From Chlorops oryzae (Eukaryota > Arthropoda > Insecta > Diptera > Chloropidae): a stretch of 64,000 nucleotides of DNA. The notes below the pieces were generated by a model, which did no database searches, had not been told where the DNA came from, and worked only from the letters and a program-made list of their open reading frames with translations. The stretch spans positions 6,925,633 to 6,989,632 of the forward strand of contig CM035808.1 of assembly GCA_020466095.1 (NCBI GenBank), given 5' to 3'. Positions 24,748-35,850 of the stretch are shown here, piece by piece; position 1 is the stretch's first letter; every line of letters starts with the position of its first letter. A program made the translations under genes and the position numbers.

Positions 24748-26464
24748 TTCCCGTTTTTGAGTCACTTTCTCGCTGCTTCTTAAAAATACCTCTGAGTATG
24801 ACCTTTAACTAAAAAAAAATTTTATCAAAATCAAAAGGTCGTTTTAGGAGATATTAGCAAAAACGTAAGCCCATATAGACACTCTCAGTACTGATATGCT
24901 GCACTAGAAATGCGTATGCAGAGGTATCACTTATACGGAAATTTGGACGTTATTCAAATATTCATTTTTCCGCATGAAAGAAAAATTAAAGATTTATACT
25001 TCAAAAAGTACAATACTTAAATAAGAATTTATTGGTGCTAAGTTGGAGCAAATATCCCAACCTCTTAATGGCTCCAACCCTAATAATCCGATTACTTTTT
25101 GATCAAGCCCCGCTACTTTTGAAGACTTGAACTTGACTTTCTCTCATTTATTTACTTCAATACTTTGACTTTCCTTACGTATCTAATGATGAAATCATTG
25201 TTGTCATAAGTGTCTTCGAATCAACGCATTCGATGTCATTCATGCAAGCCTCTATTCATCGATTCCACATCGTTGAAAGAACATCAAACTTCTTCTGGTG
25301 AGGGGAAAAAAGGTTGAACCACCTTTTCTTTTTCTTTTTTGCCTTGTTGCAAAAGAGATTTCTTAATCGTTTTTTTATTTTTTCAATTTTTTTTTTTCAT
25401 AGCTTGAGAATTGACTGAAGACTCACCACAGAATGCGGACCATCATTTATCATGTCACCAAGAATTTGAAACGGTTTTTTGATCACAAACATTTGGTTTA
25501 TTTTTTTATTTAATAGAAAAAAACACATCATATTGCCAACGATAGATGTCAACATGCATAGCAATTGCAATAAAATTAATGATTCCGTTTGATGACTGTA
25601 GCAAAATGCATTGGACCCACACCAAATCAAAGAAAAAAGAAAAAGAAAACACCATAATGCCATCTTATAATGAAAACATCAATTTCCAAATGACAAGATT
25701 CTCCCTCAGAGGAATGGAGCAACAACATCCTTTACAGCAGCAACAACGGCGGCAATTGCAATTTTTCCAATTTACTAGCGACATGTTCCTACTTTTCGGT
25801 TGCAACTTCAGCGGCATTTGTAAAGCAGCGAACGATGAAATAAAAATCAAATAAAAAATAAAAAATTAATAAGAAAAAGATATCTCAACAGCGAAATGAT
25901 GGGGAACAACAACAGCAAAGAGTAGCGCGATCTCCAAAGGACAACTTGGACAACAACAACAAACAACAACAGCAAACGTAACAATTCACAATAAATGCAA
26001 ACATAATTTACATGCCCATGTCGCCGACGTAGACAACGAAGGAAATGCAACATCCCAGACACGCAGCGTCTTGACTGCAAACGAGCGAGCACTTAAAACG
26101 CATACGACATCATGGGCATCTACATACGAAGGTAACGATACATATGAATGAATATACAAGAAATCTGCATATGAGTTCATCTCTCGCATGTTTCGTCCAC
26201 CGATGTTTGTCTGGATGAAATTCCAAATTATCGATTTGTTCGACTCTCAAATCGGCTGCATGTTCCGCTCGAGCTTGTGATTATCATATTCAGCACTCCT
26301 GATTGAAAAGTTGCGTGGCGCTCTACTCATATTATCCTTTCAATTGCCGGCAGTTCCTCAGTTGCACAGTGTCACAAGGGCGGCACAACAGTTGAGGAAA
26401 TCTTTACTTTTATGGGAAAAAATTTATTATAATTTTGTGTTCCATTAACTTGAATGTTTTTGCG
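24748..26464. other. Gene-less stretch with CAA/CAG microsatellites
   Basis: CAACAA/CAGCAA runs at about 25725-25760 and 25905-25980. The open frames here are short and composition-driven. Confidence 0.5.
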
Positions 26465-26466
26465 TA

Positions 26467-27357
26467 CACAGAGAAAAAAATCAACCAGAAAACTGGTTAA
26501 ATCAAAAGGAAAAACATACAAAACGGCTTCAATAAGGAATATTTTTAATTTTAAAAATTTTTCTTGTTGGAAAAAATAAAAATTTTCCTTTTGAATCAAC
26601 CATATTTAAGGTTGAATTGAAGTGAAAAATTTCAAAAATGGATTTAAATTTAAATTGTTGAACTAACCACGGACATAATTGAAATGACAAGATATTTAAA
26701 AAAAAAAAAAAATTCTAAAATACCTATAAAAGAAGAAATGTCAAAGCAAATGGCCACAGAGCCCTCTGCTGAACATAACCCAAAAATAGCCATCGGATGG
26801 AATTCATCCGATTTAGTTAGTCACTCCGTTGTCGTGACTGCTTTCGCAATGCTTAAAAAGTTCTAAGATGAATAATACTTATATGACCTATTTTATAAAG
26901 CAAATGAGAATTATAACGAACGTAAAGAAATGCAATTAAACAAATTTTCTTTTTAAATCAACCAAAAATGTTGTTGACTCAACCATTTTTCTTTTGAAAG
27001 TTTTGTTCTGCTCAAAAATCAAAAGGACTGTGAATAACAATGCGCCCTTTTAAAAAAATCATGGTTAAGTTCTCTCAGTGTATAATTCTCAAGTGCTTTA
27101 AGATTTGTTTAGATTATTGTTATTATGGCTGTAAGAGCACCACGAGCCAAATAGCAACGCTGTTTATTTTAGTTAATTGATGATGCCATCTGAAAGGTGA
27201 ACAACGAACCAAGCTTTGTCATAAAATTATTTGAAATAATCCAAGAAAATCCATTATTTGATTTTCCCCGAAAAGGAAAAACGTTTCATCTGCACTATGA
27301 ACAACTTTATTTAAACTCACATTTTATAGATTTTTTATAACTATGGCAATACCATTG
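26467..27357. mobile_element. TA-MITE (CACAGAG/CACTGAG family), long copy
   Basis: Begins TA-CACAGAGAAAAAAATCAACC. An internal end motif CTCAGTG-TA lies at 27074-27082. The similarity to 59125-59735 continues beyond it to GGCAATACCAT at 27357, where the outermost end present in the other copy is missing. The central part (26740-26866) is conserved with 11890-12000 and contains ATGGCCACAGAGCCCTCTGC-like sequence. Confidence 0.8.
27306..27311 (-). terminator. Candidate poly(A) signal supplied by adjacent repeat
   Basis: AATAAA reads on the minus strand about 115 bases after the stop of the Bax inhibitor-1-like gene. It lies within the outer part of the TA-MITE at 26467-27357, and the same hexamer is present in the related copy near 59182. 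Use as the gene's cleavage signal is inference. Confidence 0.3.
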
Positions 27358-27424
27358 TTAAAAATGACTTTCATCCAAGATTTACTAAAAAATTTTCAAC
27401 ATCAATAATGGCAATGCATTCTAC

Positions 27425-28134
27425 TCATTCTTCACTGCATCTCTGTGCATCTTTCCTGTGAGCTAGTGTCCAAACAATTTGTCGGAACATTCCGAAAATG
27501 TCAAAGAAAAGTTCCAAAGCATGTTGTACAGCGTCCCTGTCGCCGGCGCGGCGTTTCTCCATAATATTTTGCGTATCGGACAAAATGAAGGCCGACCATA
27601 CAAAAAGCCCAATATATAATTGAGTAATGTGTACAAAAGGCGACTGGAACCACATGTTGAACAGATGGATTATGGCCAAAGTGTTAAGCATACACAGAGA
27701 AAATCCGCCAAAAAGAATATATTTTCCACGTTGAGCCATTAAAGCCGAACATGATAATGTAACAAAAATTATGGCAGTCGAAACTAATGCGGTCATAATT
27801 ATTGACGGATCGATATTATCCATGAATTCCAAAGCGGCTCCCATTATTTGACCCGAACTGAATCCATAGAATAGCAACATTGTTAAGCGTTTGCTATAGT
27901 TTGTACCATCATCCGGTAGAAATATAATATAATGATCATGGCGCTGGCTGCTATCACTGCGAAGCTCCCCATATCCAATGACTTACTGATCCGCGTGAAT
28001 GCGCCGACAATTGATGCTATTGTGGTTGCTCCAAGTATGCTATAGACCAGTGCAAGATGCTGACGAAGTTGTAGATTATAGTACTTTTCCAGGCCACGAT
28101 AGAAGTCTTCCAAAATATCAACATTTTCAGACAT
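27425..28134 (-). pseudogene. Bax inhibitor-1 (TMBIM6-like) single-exon gene with one frameshift
   Basis: The family consists of multi-pass ER membrane proteins that modulate ER calcium leak and cell death. The upstream frame starts at 28134 (good context, GTCAAAATG) and gives an acidic N-terminus, then hydrophobic segments near residues 29-46 and 56-73, ending FY. At about 27914 one base is missing: the stretch then reads out of frame to a TAA at 27883. In the other frame, from 27913, the family motif resumes (DDGTNYSKRL) and runs to the stop at 27425. It contains further membrane segments, the SSGQ motif, SDTQN (usually YDTQN) and ELFFDIF near the C-terminus, so two conserved acidic positions are kept. 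Combined length is about 236 codons, normal for the family. There are no introns and no poly-A tail, so it is either a retrocopy or an intronless paralogue. Everything but the one base looks intact, so recent loss or a sequencing/assembly error are both possible. Confidence 0.85.
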
Positions 28135-28231
28135 TTTGACAATCGCAGAAACAAAAAATTTACTCCGAAAAATTTTTTTTTTTATTATTTTTTTATAAAT
28201 TATAATTATTTTTTGAATTCATTTTAGAATC

Positions 28232-28269
28232 AATGATCAAATGATTTCAAATGATCGAGTTGTTTTATA
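28232..28269 (-). promoter_or_regulatory. Candidate TATA box and initiators for the Bax inhibitor-1-like gene
   Basis: Read on the minus strand, TATAAAA lies at 28269-28263, about 135 bases before the ATG. TCATTT and TCATTG, similar to the arthropod initiator, lie about 27 and 35 bases downstream (A at about 28242 and 28234). This would give a 5' UTR of about 100 bases. The spacing fits TATA/Inr promoters. A promoter in place argues against a simple promoterless retrocopy, but the match is short and the region is AT-rich. Confidence 0.4.
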
Positions 28270-28330
28270 CTGGTCCTTCACTTGCTGTCAGTCGTGTAGC
28301 ATCCCAGCTAACTTTTGCAGTTCTAACGGA

Positions 28331-29470
28331 GTCATTTGTGAGTACTTATTCGGAGTACGAACCCATATTTGAACCATATATCCCTTCATGTCTGACTACA
28401 AGTTTTTTTGTATATAACATATGAGGCAGATGTGGCTCGCCAGTCAACAGAAGCGCTCTGTTTTCAGTTATGTGCTTATCCGTCGGCTTCAATGTCAATT
28501 TAAGGAGTCCATAGAAGTTTGAGATTAAAAACCAATGATTTGCTTTCCCTATATATGTATTATAGGTACCTATGTCAGACTTATTTCGGAATTCATTTTT
28601 CTGGACATAATATTGTTGACACACTTCGGAATCATTTTTAACTCTCTTCGGACTAATTTCGGACTTATTTCGGACTAATTTCGGACTAATTTCGGACTCA
28701 TTTCGGACTTGTCTCGTATTTTCTTTCCTTTTCGGATTCATTTCGACCGCATTCCGAACTTTTTTTTGAACCAATTTTAGGCTCGTTTCGGAGTATTTCC
28801 GTATATTCTAGAAAACTCGGAGTCATTTTAAACTCATTTCAAACACTTTTCGGGCTAATTTCGACTCGTTTAGGAGGCTATATTTTGTACATGTTTCGGA
28901 CTGAGTTCGAACTGCTATCGGAGTCGATTTTGACTACACTTTCTACATATTTCGGACTCGATTTCGGATTCAGTTCGAACTCTTTTCGGACAAACTTCCG
29001 ACTCGTTTTAGACAAGCCTCATTTTTTCTAGATATTTTGGATTTCATTCCTTCCTCACCTCGAACACTTTTCGGACTATTTTCGGACAAGGCTTATAATT
29101 TCTCCACATTAAGGACCCATTTCAGACCCATTTCAGACCCATTTCAGACCCATTTCAGATCCATTTCAACATCGACCTCAGATTTTTCAAGACCCATTTC
29201 AGATCCCAATTCAGACCTCATTTCACGACCCCAAATTTCAGACCCATATTCAACCCATTTCAGACCCATTTCAGTACCCATTTCAGACCCATTTCAGACC
29301 CATTTCAGACCCATTTCAGACCCATTTCAGACCCATTTCAGACCCATTTCAGACCCATTTCAGACCCATTTTAGACCCATTTCGAACTCATTTCGAACTC
29401 ATATTTCTTAGCCCCATTTTTTAAAATTTCGGACACCTAAATGTGAGAACTCCGAAAATATTTGCAGCCG
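28331..29470. repeat. TCGGACT repeat family, copy A
   Basis: Contains short direct repeats of TTTCGGACTAA/TTTCGGACTCA (28600-29000), then (CCCATTTCAGA)n (29110-29370). The right end, ACTCCGAAAATATTTGCAG, and CTTATCCGTCGG near 28486 match copy B. Frames through the array (29037-29411) are repeat artefacts. Confidence 0.8.
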
Positions 29471-31458
29471 ATGAAGCAACTCTCTTCAAAAATTAGTAAA
29501 CATTCTCGCCTTCGAAAGAAATTTGAAACCGTCAGCCGCGGGTCCAATTTCTACAATTTTCTACGGGATACCCGGCACCTATGCATTGCGATTGGCAACA
29601 AAAGTAAGACCAGTATTGGTCATTAAATTGTCTTTAATTTGTTCTGTAAATTTAGCTTTACGTAGACTAGTAGTCCTTCTAAAAGCTCCTTCTATTTATG
29701 TCCGCCAAATTCAGCCATTCGCGACACTGTGCAGTAGATCTTGTACATTTGTTGGGGTTTCGAGTTTGAAAGTTTTCTAAATTATTTTAGAAAAATTTCC
29801 GAAAACGATGAACTTCTCAAAAATGTACCAGCGATCGAAAACGGTTTTAAAATATTGAAAAATTTTAAATTGCGACCATCATTCCAACACAATATAACTT
29901 GCACCAAAAGTCGGATTTTCCTTTGCCTTTGGACTGAAAACCGTTCCGGAACTTTAACTTAAATCAAAACCGTTTCGGTTTCCCTAAGTTAAGTATAGCC
30001 CCATGAACTATAATTAAACCGAAGTAAGAGTAGAAATCTGTGAAAGTGAGCTAATTGCAGAGACACATGCTCATCGCGCGCTGTCGCTTTAGCGCTTTAA
30101 GTACGCCCATAATCGCACTCCGAAACACCATTTGAAGAAACAATAAAAGCAGGCCAAAGTACATAGTACGTGGTACTCATAAGCATAATATTGGATGAAC
30201 GAAAAAATATACAAGGAAAGAAAATTCTTTCAAATGGCAGCACAAAATTTTCGATCCGTCCGAAAATTTTTGTCTTTAAGAAAGGCACGAGCACGCTGGC
30301 AGCGAGAAGTCGCCCTGTTAGATTTGTTGTTCATGCAAACAGCTTGATGGAAAAGGAGCAACAATTAAATTGAACTAATGCGCTTTAATTACCAGTTAAG
30401 CCAGCAACATTTGATAGCTGCCTGACGGGCAATTCTGGCGGTCGATTCTTCAATCTTCAATCTTGTTGTTGCTCTAGTTGACTTGCGGTGGCCTTTCAAA
30501 ATATCATTCCTTACCATTAGACCAGACCATTCGCCCCGACATGAACCATCATTATACGAAGCAATCAACTTGACTGACAATCATTCTCGAAACTCCGAAA
30601 CTGGACGCAATGAGCGTCTCTTGATATTTCGAAAAATCAAATCAGTTCAACCGAGAGTTAAGGTCACGTTAGAATGGTGAAACACAAACAAACGAAAAAA
30701 AACAAATTATTGGGGATCTGCGAGCACAATTGCTGACCCGCAGCTTAGACGAACTGCTTCTTCAAATGAGTTAAGCGACAACGACATCCCAAAGGTCATC
30801 AAAAACAACGAATATGGAAAAAAGAGAGAGAAAAAAAAAGAATACCTAGGAACAAGAATATTATTATTTGAAAAAAATGAAGCGTAATATTAAAATGAAA
30901 TGAAGGCTGTGCCAAACTAATGAATTCTATGCCCGAACATTCGGAACATTTTGTGCTCTGCAACCAATCATTAAGAACGAAAAAAACATTGGTTATCAGA
31001 AATGTAAGCATTGTTGCCGGAATTATTGATGCGTTATGCGAACGAATGTAGAATAAAATTATTGCAGAGATTTATTTCGATTGCTACATATCCAATCGTA
31101 TTTCCATTTATCCACATCTAATGGTGGAGGTGTATACACGGTGGATTGTTTTTAGAAGTTCGTATAAAACATAATTAATCATGTTAGAATCTCGAGTTAG
31201 TAAACATTGCTCGCTCGATGAGGTGCTGATACGGAAATAATTGCATTTTCGAGCAACGTTAATGGGATTTTATTATTAGCGTTAAAATAATTATTTTAGC
31301 TAAAACCGTGAATGTTTTTCAATGGTCTAAAAACTGATTCTAAATTTTGTTAGTTTAATTTCTCACTACTTAGGAAAATAACGAACAAATCGTTGTTTCT
31401 TTAAATACCCTTTTAATGAGATAATCAAGCTATGTTCAAGAGATCTTCATTGTAAATA
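29471..31458. other. Gene-less stretch, mostly unique
   Basis: No domain-bearing frames. The 85-codon frame at 29523-29780 has no recognisable family. No bounded repeat found. Confidence 0.45.
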
Positions 31459-33335
31459 GGGATGTGAGGATGAACTACCGGATAATTGAATAACTTCTAT
31501 CCGATGAAAATTCTGAACCAGATGCCAATATCGGAACCGAAAACTGAAATTGTCTCCTATATACATATTTCCGGATAAACGGATACTGTACATTCAAACA
31601 AAATCAGAACCGGACACAGTATATATCGATCAAAAAACAGATATTCCATGCAAATTTTTAACCGGATAACATGTGTCTGGCCCAAAATCGTTTATATTTT
31701 GCTCTAAATTGAATTGTATAAGGCCGGATATACGGATACTGTACATTCTATGAAAATCTGAACCAGTTACAATACTTCGAAAACTTAAAATGTTTTCTTA
31801 TACCTAAGTTTAAGCTATCCGTTTAATCGGATCGGACGAAAATTTTTAACAGATTCCATTTATCTGACCCGAAAACTGAAAATGACTCTATCTTTCGAAT
31901 AACGGAACTTTTGCAACTAATCGACGAATAATCGGATAGAAAACAATATCCATGCTAAAATTTTGAACTGGACACCATGTATCTGGCCCGAAAACTGAAA
32001 ATATTTTCTCTAATTCAGAGAGTTTTAATTAGCCGGATAATCGGATACCGAAATATCCTACTGAAAATCTTTAACGATTCCATTTACTACTCGAAAACTT
32101 AAAATGATCTTCTTGAAACTAACTTTTAGCTATCCGTATCCGGATAAACGGATAGACAAATATCCAATGTAAAAAGTGTACTGGACACCATGTATTTGGG
32201 CCGAAAACTGAAAATATTTTCATTCAGGGTAGTTTTAATTAGCCGGATAATCGGATACTATATATGCACTCAAAATTTTTAACGGATTCCATTTATCTAC
32301 CCGAAAATCTGAAAATGACTTCTTGAATCGACTTTTGCACTATCCGGATAATCGGATAGCAAATATCCAATGTAAAACTGTAACTGGACACCATGTATTT
32401 GGGCCGAAAACTGAAAATATTTTCTTTCAGGGTAGTTTTAATTAGCCGGATAATCGGATACCAAATATCCACTGAAAATTTTTAACGGATTCCATTTACC
32501 TACCCAAAAACTGAAAATGACTTCTTGAATCGACTTTTGCACTATCCGGATAATCGGATAGCAAATATCCAATGTAAAAACTGAACTGGACACCATGTAT
32601 TTGGGCCGAAAACTGAAATAATTTTCTTATAGGGTAGTTTTAATTATGCCGGATAATCGGATACCATATATCCACTGAAAATTTTTAACATTTTTCCATT
32701 TATCTAACCCAAAAACTGAAAATGACTTCTTGAATCGAATTTTGCACTATCCGGATAATCGGATAGCAAATATCCAATGTAAAAACTGTAACTGGACACC
32801 ATGTTTTGGGCCGAAAACTGAAAATATTTTCTTTCAGGGTAGTTTTAATTAGCCGGATAATCGGATACCAATATCCACTGAAATTTTAACGGATTCCATT
32901 TATCTGACCCGAAAACTGAAAATGACTTCTTGAATCGACTTTTGCACTATCCGGATAATCGATAGCAAACATCCAATGTAAAAAGTGTACTGGACACCAT
33001 GTATTTGGGCCGAAAACTTAAAATTTTTCTTTTGAGAGGAGTTTTAATTATCCGGATAATCGAAAAACAAATATCCGATGAAATATCTAACCATGTACTT
33101 AGTTACGCTGAAAACTGAAAATATTTCCTTTGAGGGGAGTTTTATTATCCGGATAATCGGATAACAGACATCCGATAAAATATCTAAACCGGATAGCTCA
33201 AATTTTTTCTTGCATGAAATTATAAAGACACTTTAATAATAATAAACTACCATGGAAACGCCGGATAGTTATTATAAACATAAACGCATTCGTCGGGAAC
33301 CGGATAATGGGCTATCCGGTATATCCCTCTTTCTT
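31459..33335. repeat. ~205-bp tandem array of CCGGATAATCGGATA units
   Basis: The phrase TTTTAATTAGCCGGATAATC recurs near 32025, 32233, 32436, 32640 and 32844, about 205 bases apart. Each unit has two half-units (CCGGATAATCGGATAGCAAA and the CCATGTA/CCATTTA variants). The left edge TAGGGATGTGAGG resembles a hAT end and the right edge ends ATATCCCTC, but no target duplication fits. Confidence 0.88.
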
Positions 33336-34649
33336 AATCGTCTTGTTACCGTTCTATATGAATATGGAAAGAGTAATTCAGTCTCTAACCATTTCAAGGA
33401 AATTTTAAAAGGACTTCAACTAACTCTTCCCCCTTTCCGTACTTTTTTTCCGTCCTTTGAAAATTTTTTGTCTTGTCACACCTGAAGTGATGAATTTGTG
33501 TACACTTCAACATCTATTATGGAACAATTTATCAAAGAGTCAAGCCGGACGAATTTAACTGTCCTTTTTGTGGATAAAAGAAAATAAAGCCCCTAAGTTT
33601 TTCCTACTATCTCTGATGGAATAACTCCCATTCGGTCACCTTTTGAATAACTCCGGCTGGGCATTTGTAACCGAAAAGATGCCAATCTATCTTAAACTGT
33701 CGATTCACCATAAATAAACCATGAAATCCTTTTCCGCAACACTGACAAAAGGAACCCTTTTCTTTGCTCAGAAACAATCTACAAAACTTGACCAAATATT
33801 TTTACCATTTGTCAAAGATTTTGAAAAGAATTTCACTTCGCAACAAAATCACCTTCACGTAATGCTAGGCATGCGGAAACGGAAATCTAATAGAGCGAAG
33901 AGACCAACTTGCGTGTGTGAACAAAAGTTTTCCTTCTTATTATTTTGATTTCTTTTTTTTTTTTTTGTTCCTTTGCCCGATGAGTTTTTCCAACCCTTTT
34001 CAAAAGTGCGTGCAAAATCTGCTTATCAACGAATATTTTTTTTTTTTTTTGGGTCTTCTCAAAAGTCTTCGACCACCCACCCAAAAGTTTATGCTTCGTG
34101 TTCGATGCGCCCAATTTTTGTCTTCATCCGATTTCAACTGACATATGCTGCCCCAAGTCGTTAGCCACATGATGCGTACACATGTTCTGTTGAAGATTAC
34201 CTTGTCAATTGCGCCGTTGAGCGATTTCTATTGCAAGGAAGCGAAAAGCTCCTTTCCTTGACTCAATCATGAACGTAGTTACTGTATAGTAGTTACTGAC
34301 CAAAGGTTACTCCATCGGTGGCATACATACGAAAAAACATATTGGAATCAAGTTAAGGTGGAGCCACTAGAATTTCATGTAGTAAAACATAAACTTTTTA
34401 ATTACTACAAGTTTGTGATGTTAGCAAAAATTATGTTCGATCAGTTTTCATTTGAGGTCCTGAAAGTCAATTGTTGCTTTCAAAATTTAATTGAATCAAC
34501 GCAATGAGTACAGACAGTCGTCGTTTTGAGTTTCTTAATCATTTTTTTCGGTCTCCCGCAGTTTATAACAATTAAAATTTTGATTATTTTTATGGCTAGA
34601 GAAAATTTAAAGTCCTAATTCGGAGTAGGATCCCTCATAATATGAGCTT
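33336..34649. other. Gene-less unique stretch
   Basis: Poly-T runs near 33951-33966 and 34038-34051. Overlapping frames around 33720-34160 are short and show no domains. Confidence 0.45.
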
Positions 34650-35850
34650 ATTTTATTATCCGAAAAGAATGTCTTTCCTTTCTTGCAAGGGTCGATCCAT
34701 GTACATGTGGATTTCATATACTGAATGAGCCGGAATATGTCTCATTTTTCACTCATATTTGACTCCTTATAGGAAATATATATGAGCCACGTGTGACTTG
34801 CAAGCTAGCATAAGTTTTCTTTAAACATGTATGTAAGTGAATGGTTAAAAAAATACGGAAAAAATATAAGATGTATAGTAAAATTATTGGTTATATATTT
34901 TTACTCATAAGTAGTTTCATTTGACCTATTTAAGTTTTTAATTTTTAATTTTTAATTGGGGCTTATAGTTCCCTATTTGAATTGAATGGAATTTTGAACA
35001 CCTGAAGCCGTCAAGATTTGGAGTCATTTTCTTATCCGTCGGTATCCTCGGCATTTCCAGAATTTGGTATTTTTCTCGTCTATAGCGGATAGCTGCCCCT
35101 TTTAGGGCCATAGTGGCTGTTGTTATATTTCTCGTCTATTTTGAAGCGAAAAATATCTCATATTTCTTCACTTGGGTACATGTTTCGGACTCATTTCGGA
35201 CTTGTTTCATATTGATTTTAGACTTATTTTGAACTTTTTCAGTTTCTACCCGGCTGGAATTTTTATCTCAGCGCTAGCTAATCCCTACCTAGTAACTAGA
35301 TTTCTCTAGGCAATTTCCAGCCTGGTATTGTTTGCTTCATATCCGGACTCACTTTGGACTCATGTTTCTGAACCTGATAAAGAACATGCTTCAGATTCAT
35401 TTAGGCCTTATACTCCTATATACGCATTTTTAACTCGTATTTCTTGGGCTGCTTTTTTTTAATTTCCTAGTTATTAGAACTCAATTCGGATTTTTTCGGA
35501 CTCATTTCGGATCATTTTCGGACTTATCTCGAATTTTTTTGACCAATTTTTGGGAGCCCCAATTTTTCTTATCTCATATCTCATTTCATACTCTCATTTC
35601 ATACAAATTTTGATCTCATCCCGGACAAATTTTTCGGAGCAAATTTTTTCTTAACTTATCGGACTTGTTTCGGTTTTATTGCGGACTAATTTTTCGCAGC
35701 CTCATATTTTCAACATTCCAGTATTCCCGATTCCTTTTGGACTCATTTTTCAGAACCGCATATTTTTGACATGCTTCGAACTCATTTCGAACTCGTTTTA
35801 GACTCATTTTGGGCTCATTTTTCTATACACTCCGAAAATGATTGCAGGTC
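34650..35850. repeat. TCGGACT repeat family, copy B
   Basis: Left part (AATATGAGCTTATTTTATTA; GGATTTCATATACTGAATGAG; GCCGGAATATGTC) matches the reverse complement of copy C. CTTATCCGTCGG near 35032 matches copy A. Degenerate TTTCGGACTCA repeats follow, and the end ACACTCCGAAAATGATTGCA matches copies A and C. Confidence 0.75.

Noticed and set aside
29037..29411. Open frame rich in HFRPISDPFQT repeats
   Set aside because: A direct product of the CCCATTTCAGA tandem array; repeat length divisible by three is not kept throughout, so no selection is implied.
31459..33335. A complete hAT element enclosing the 205-bp array
   Set aside because: The left edge resembles a hAT end and the right edge is weakly similar, but no 8-base target duplication could be found.
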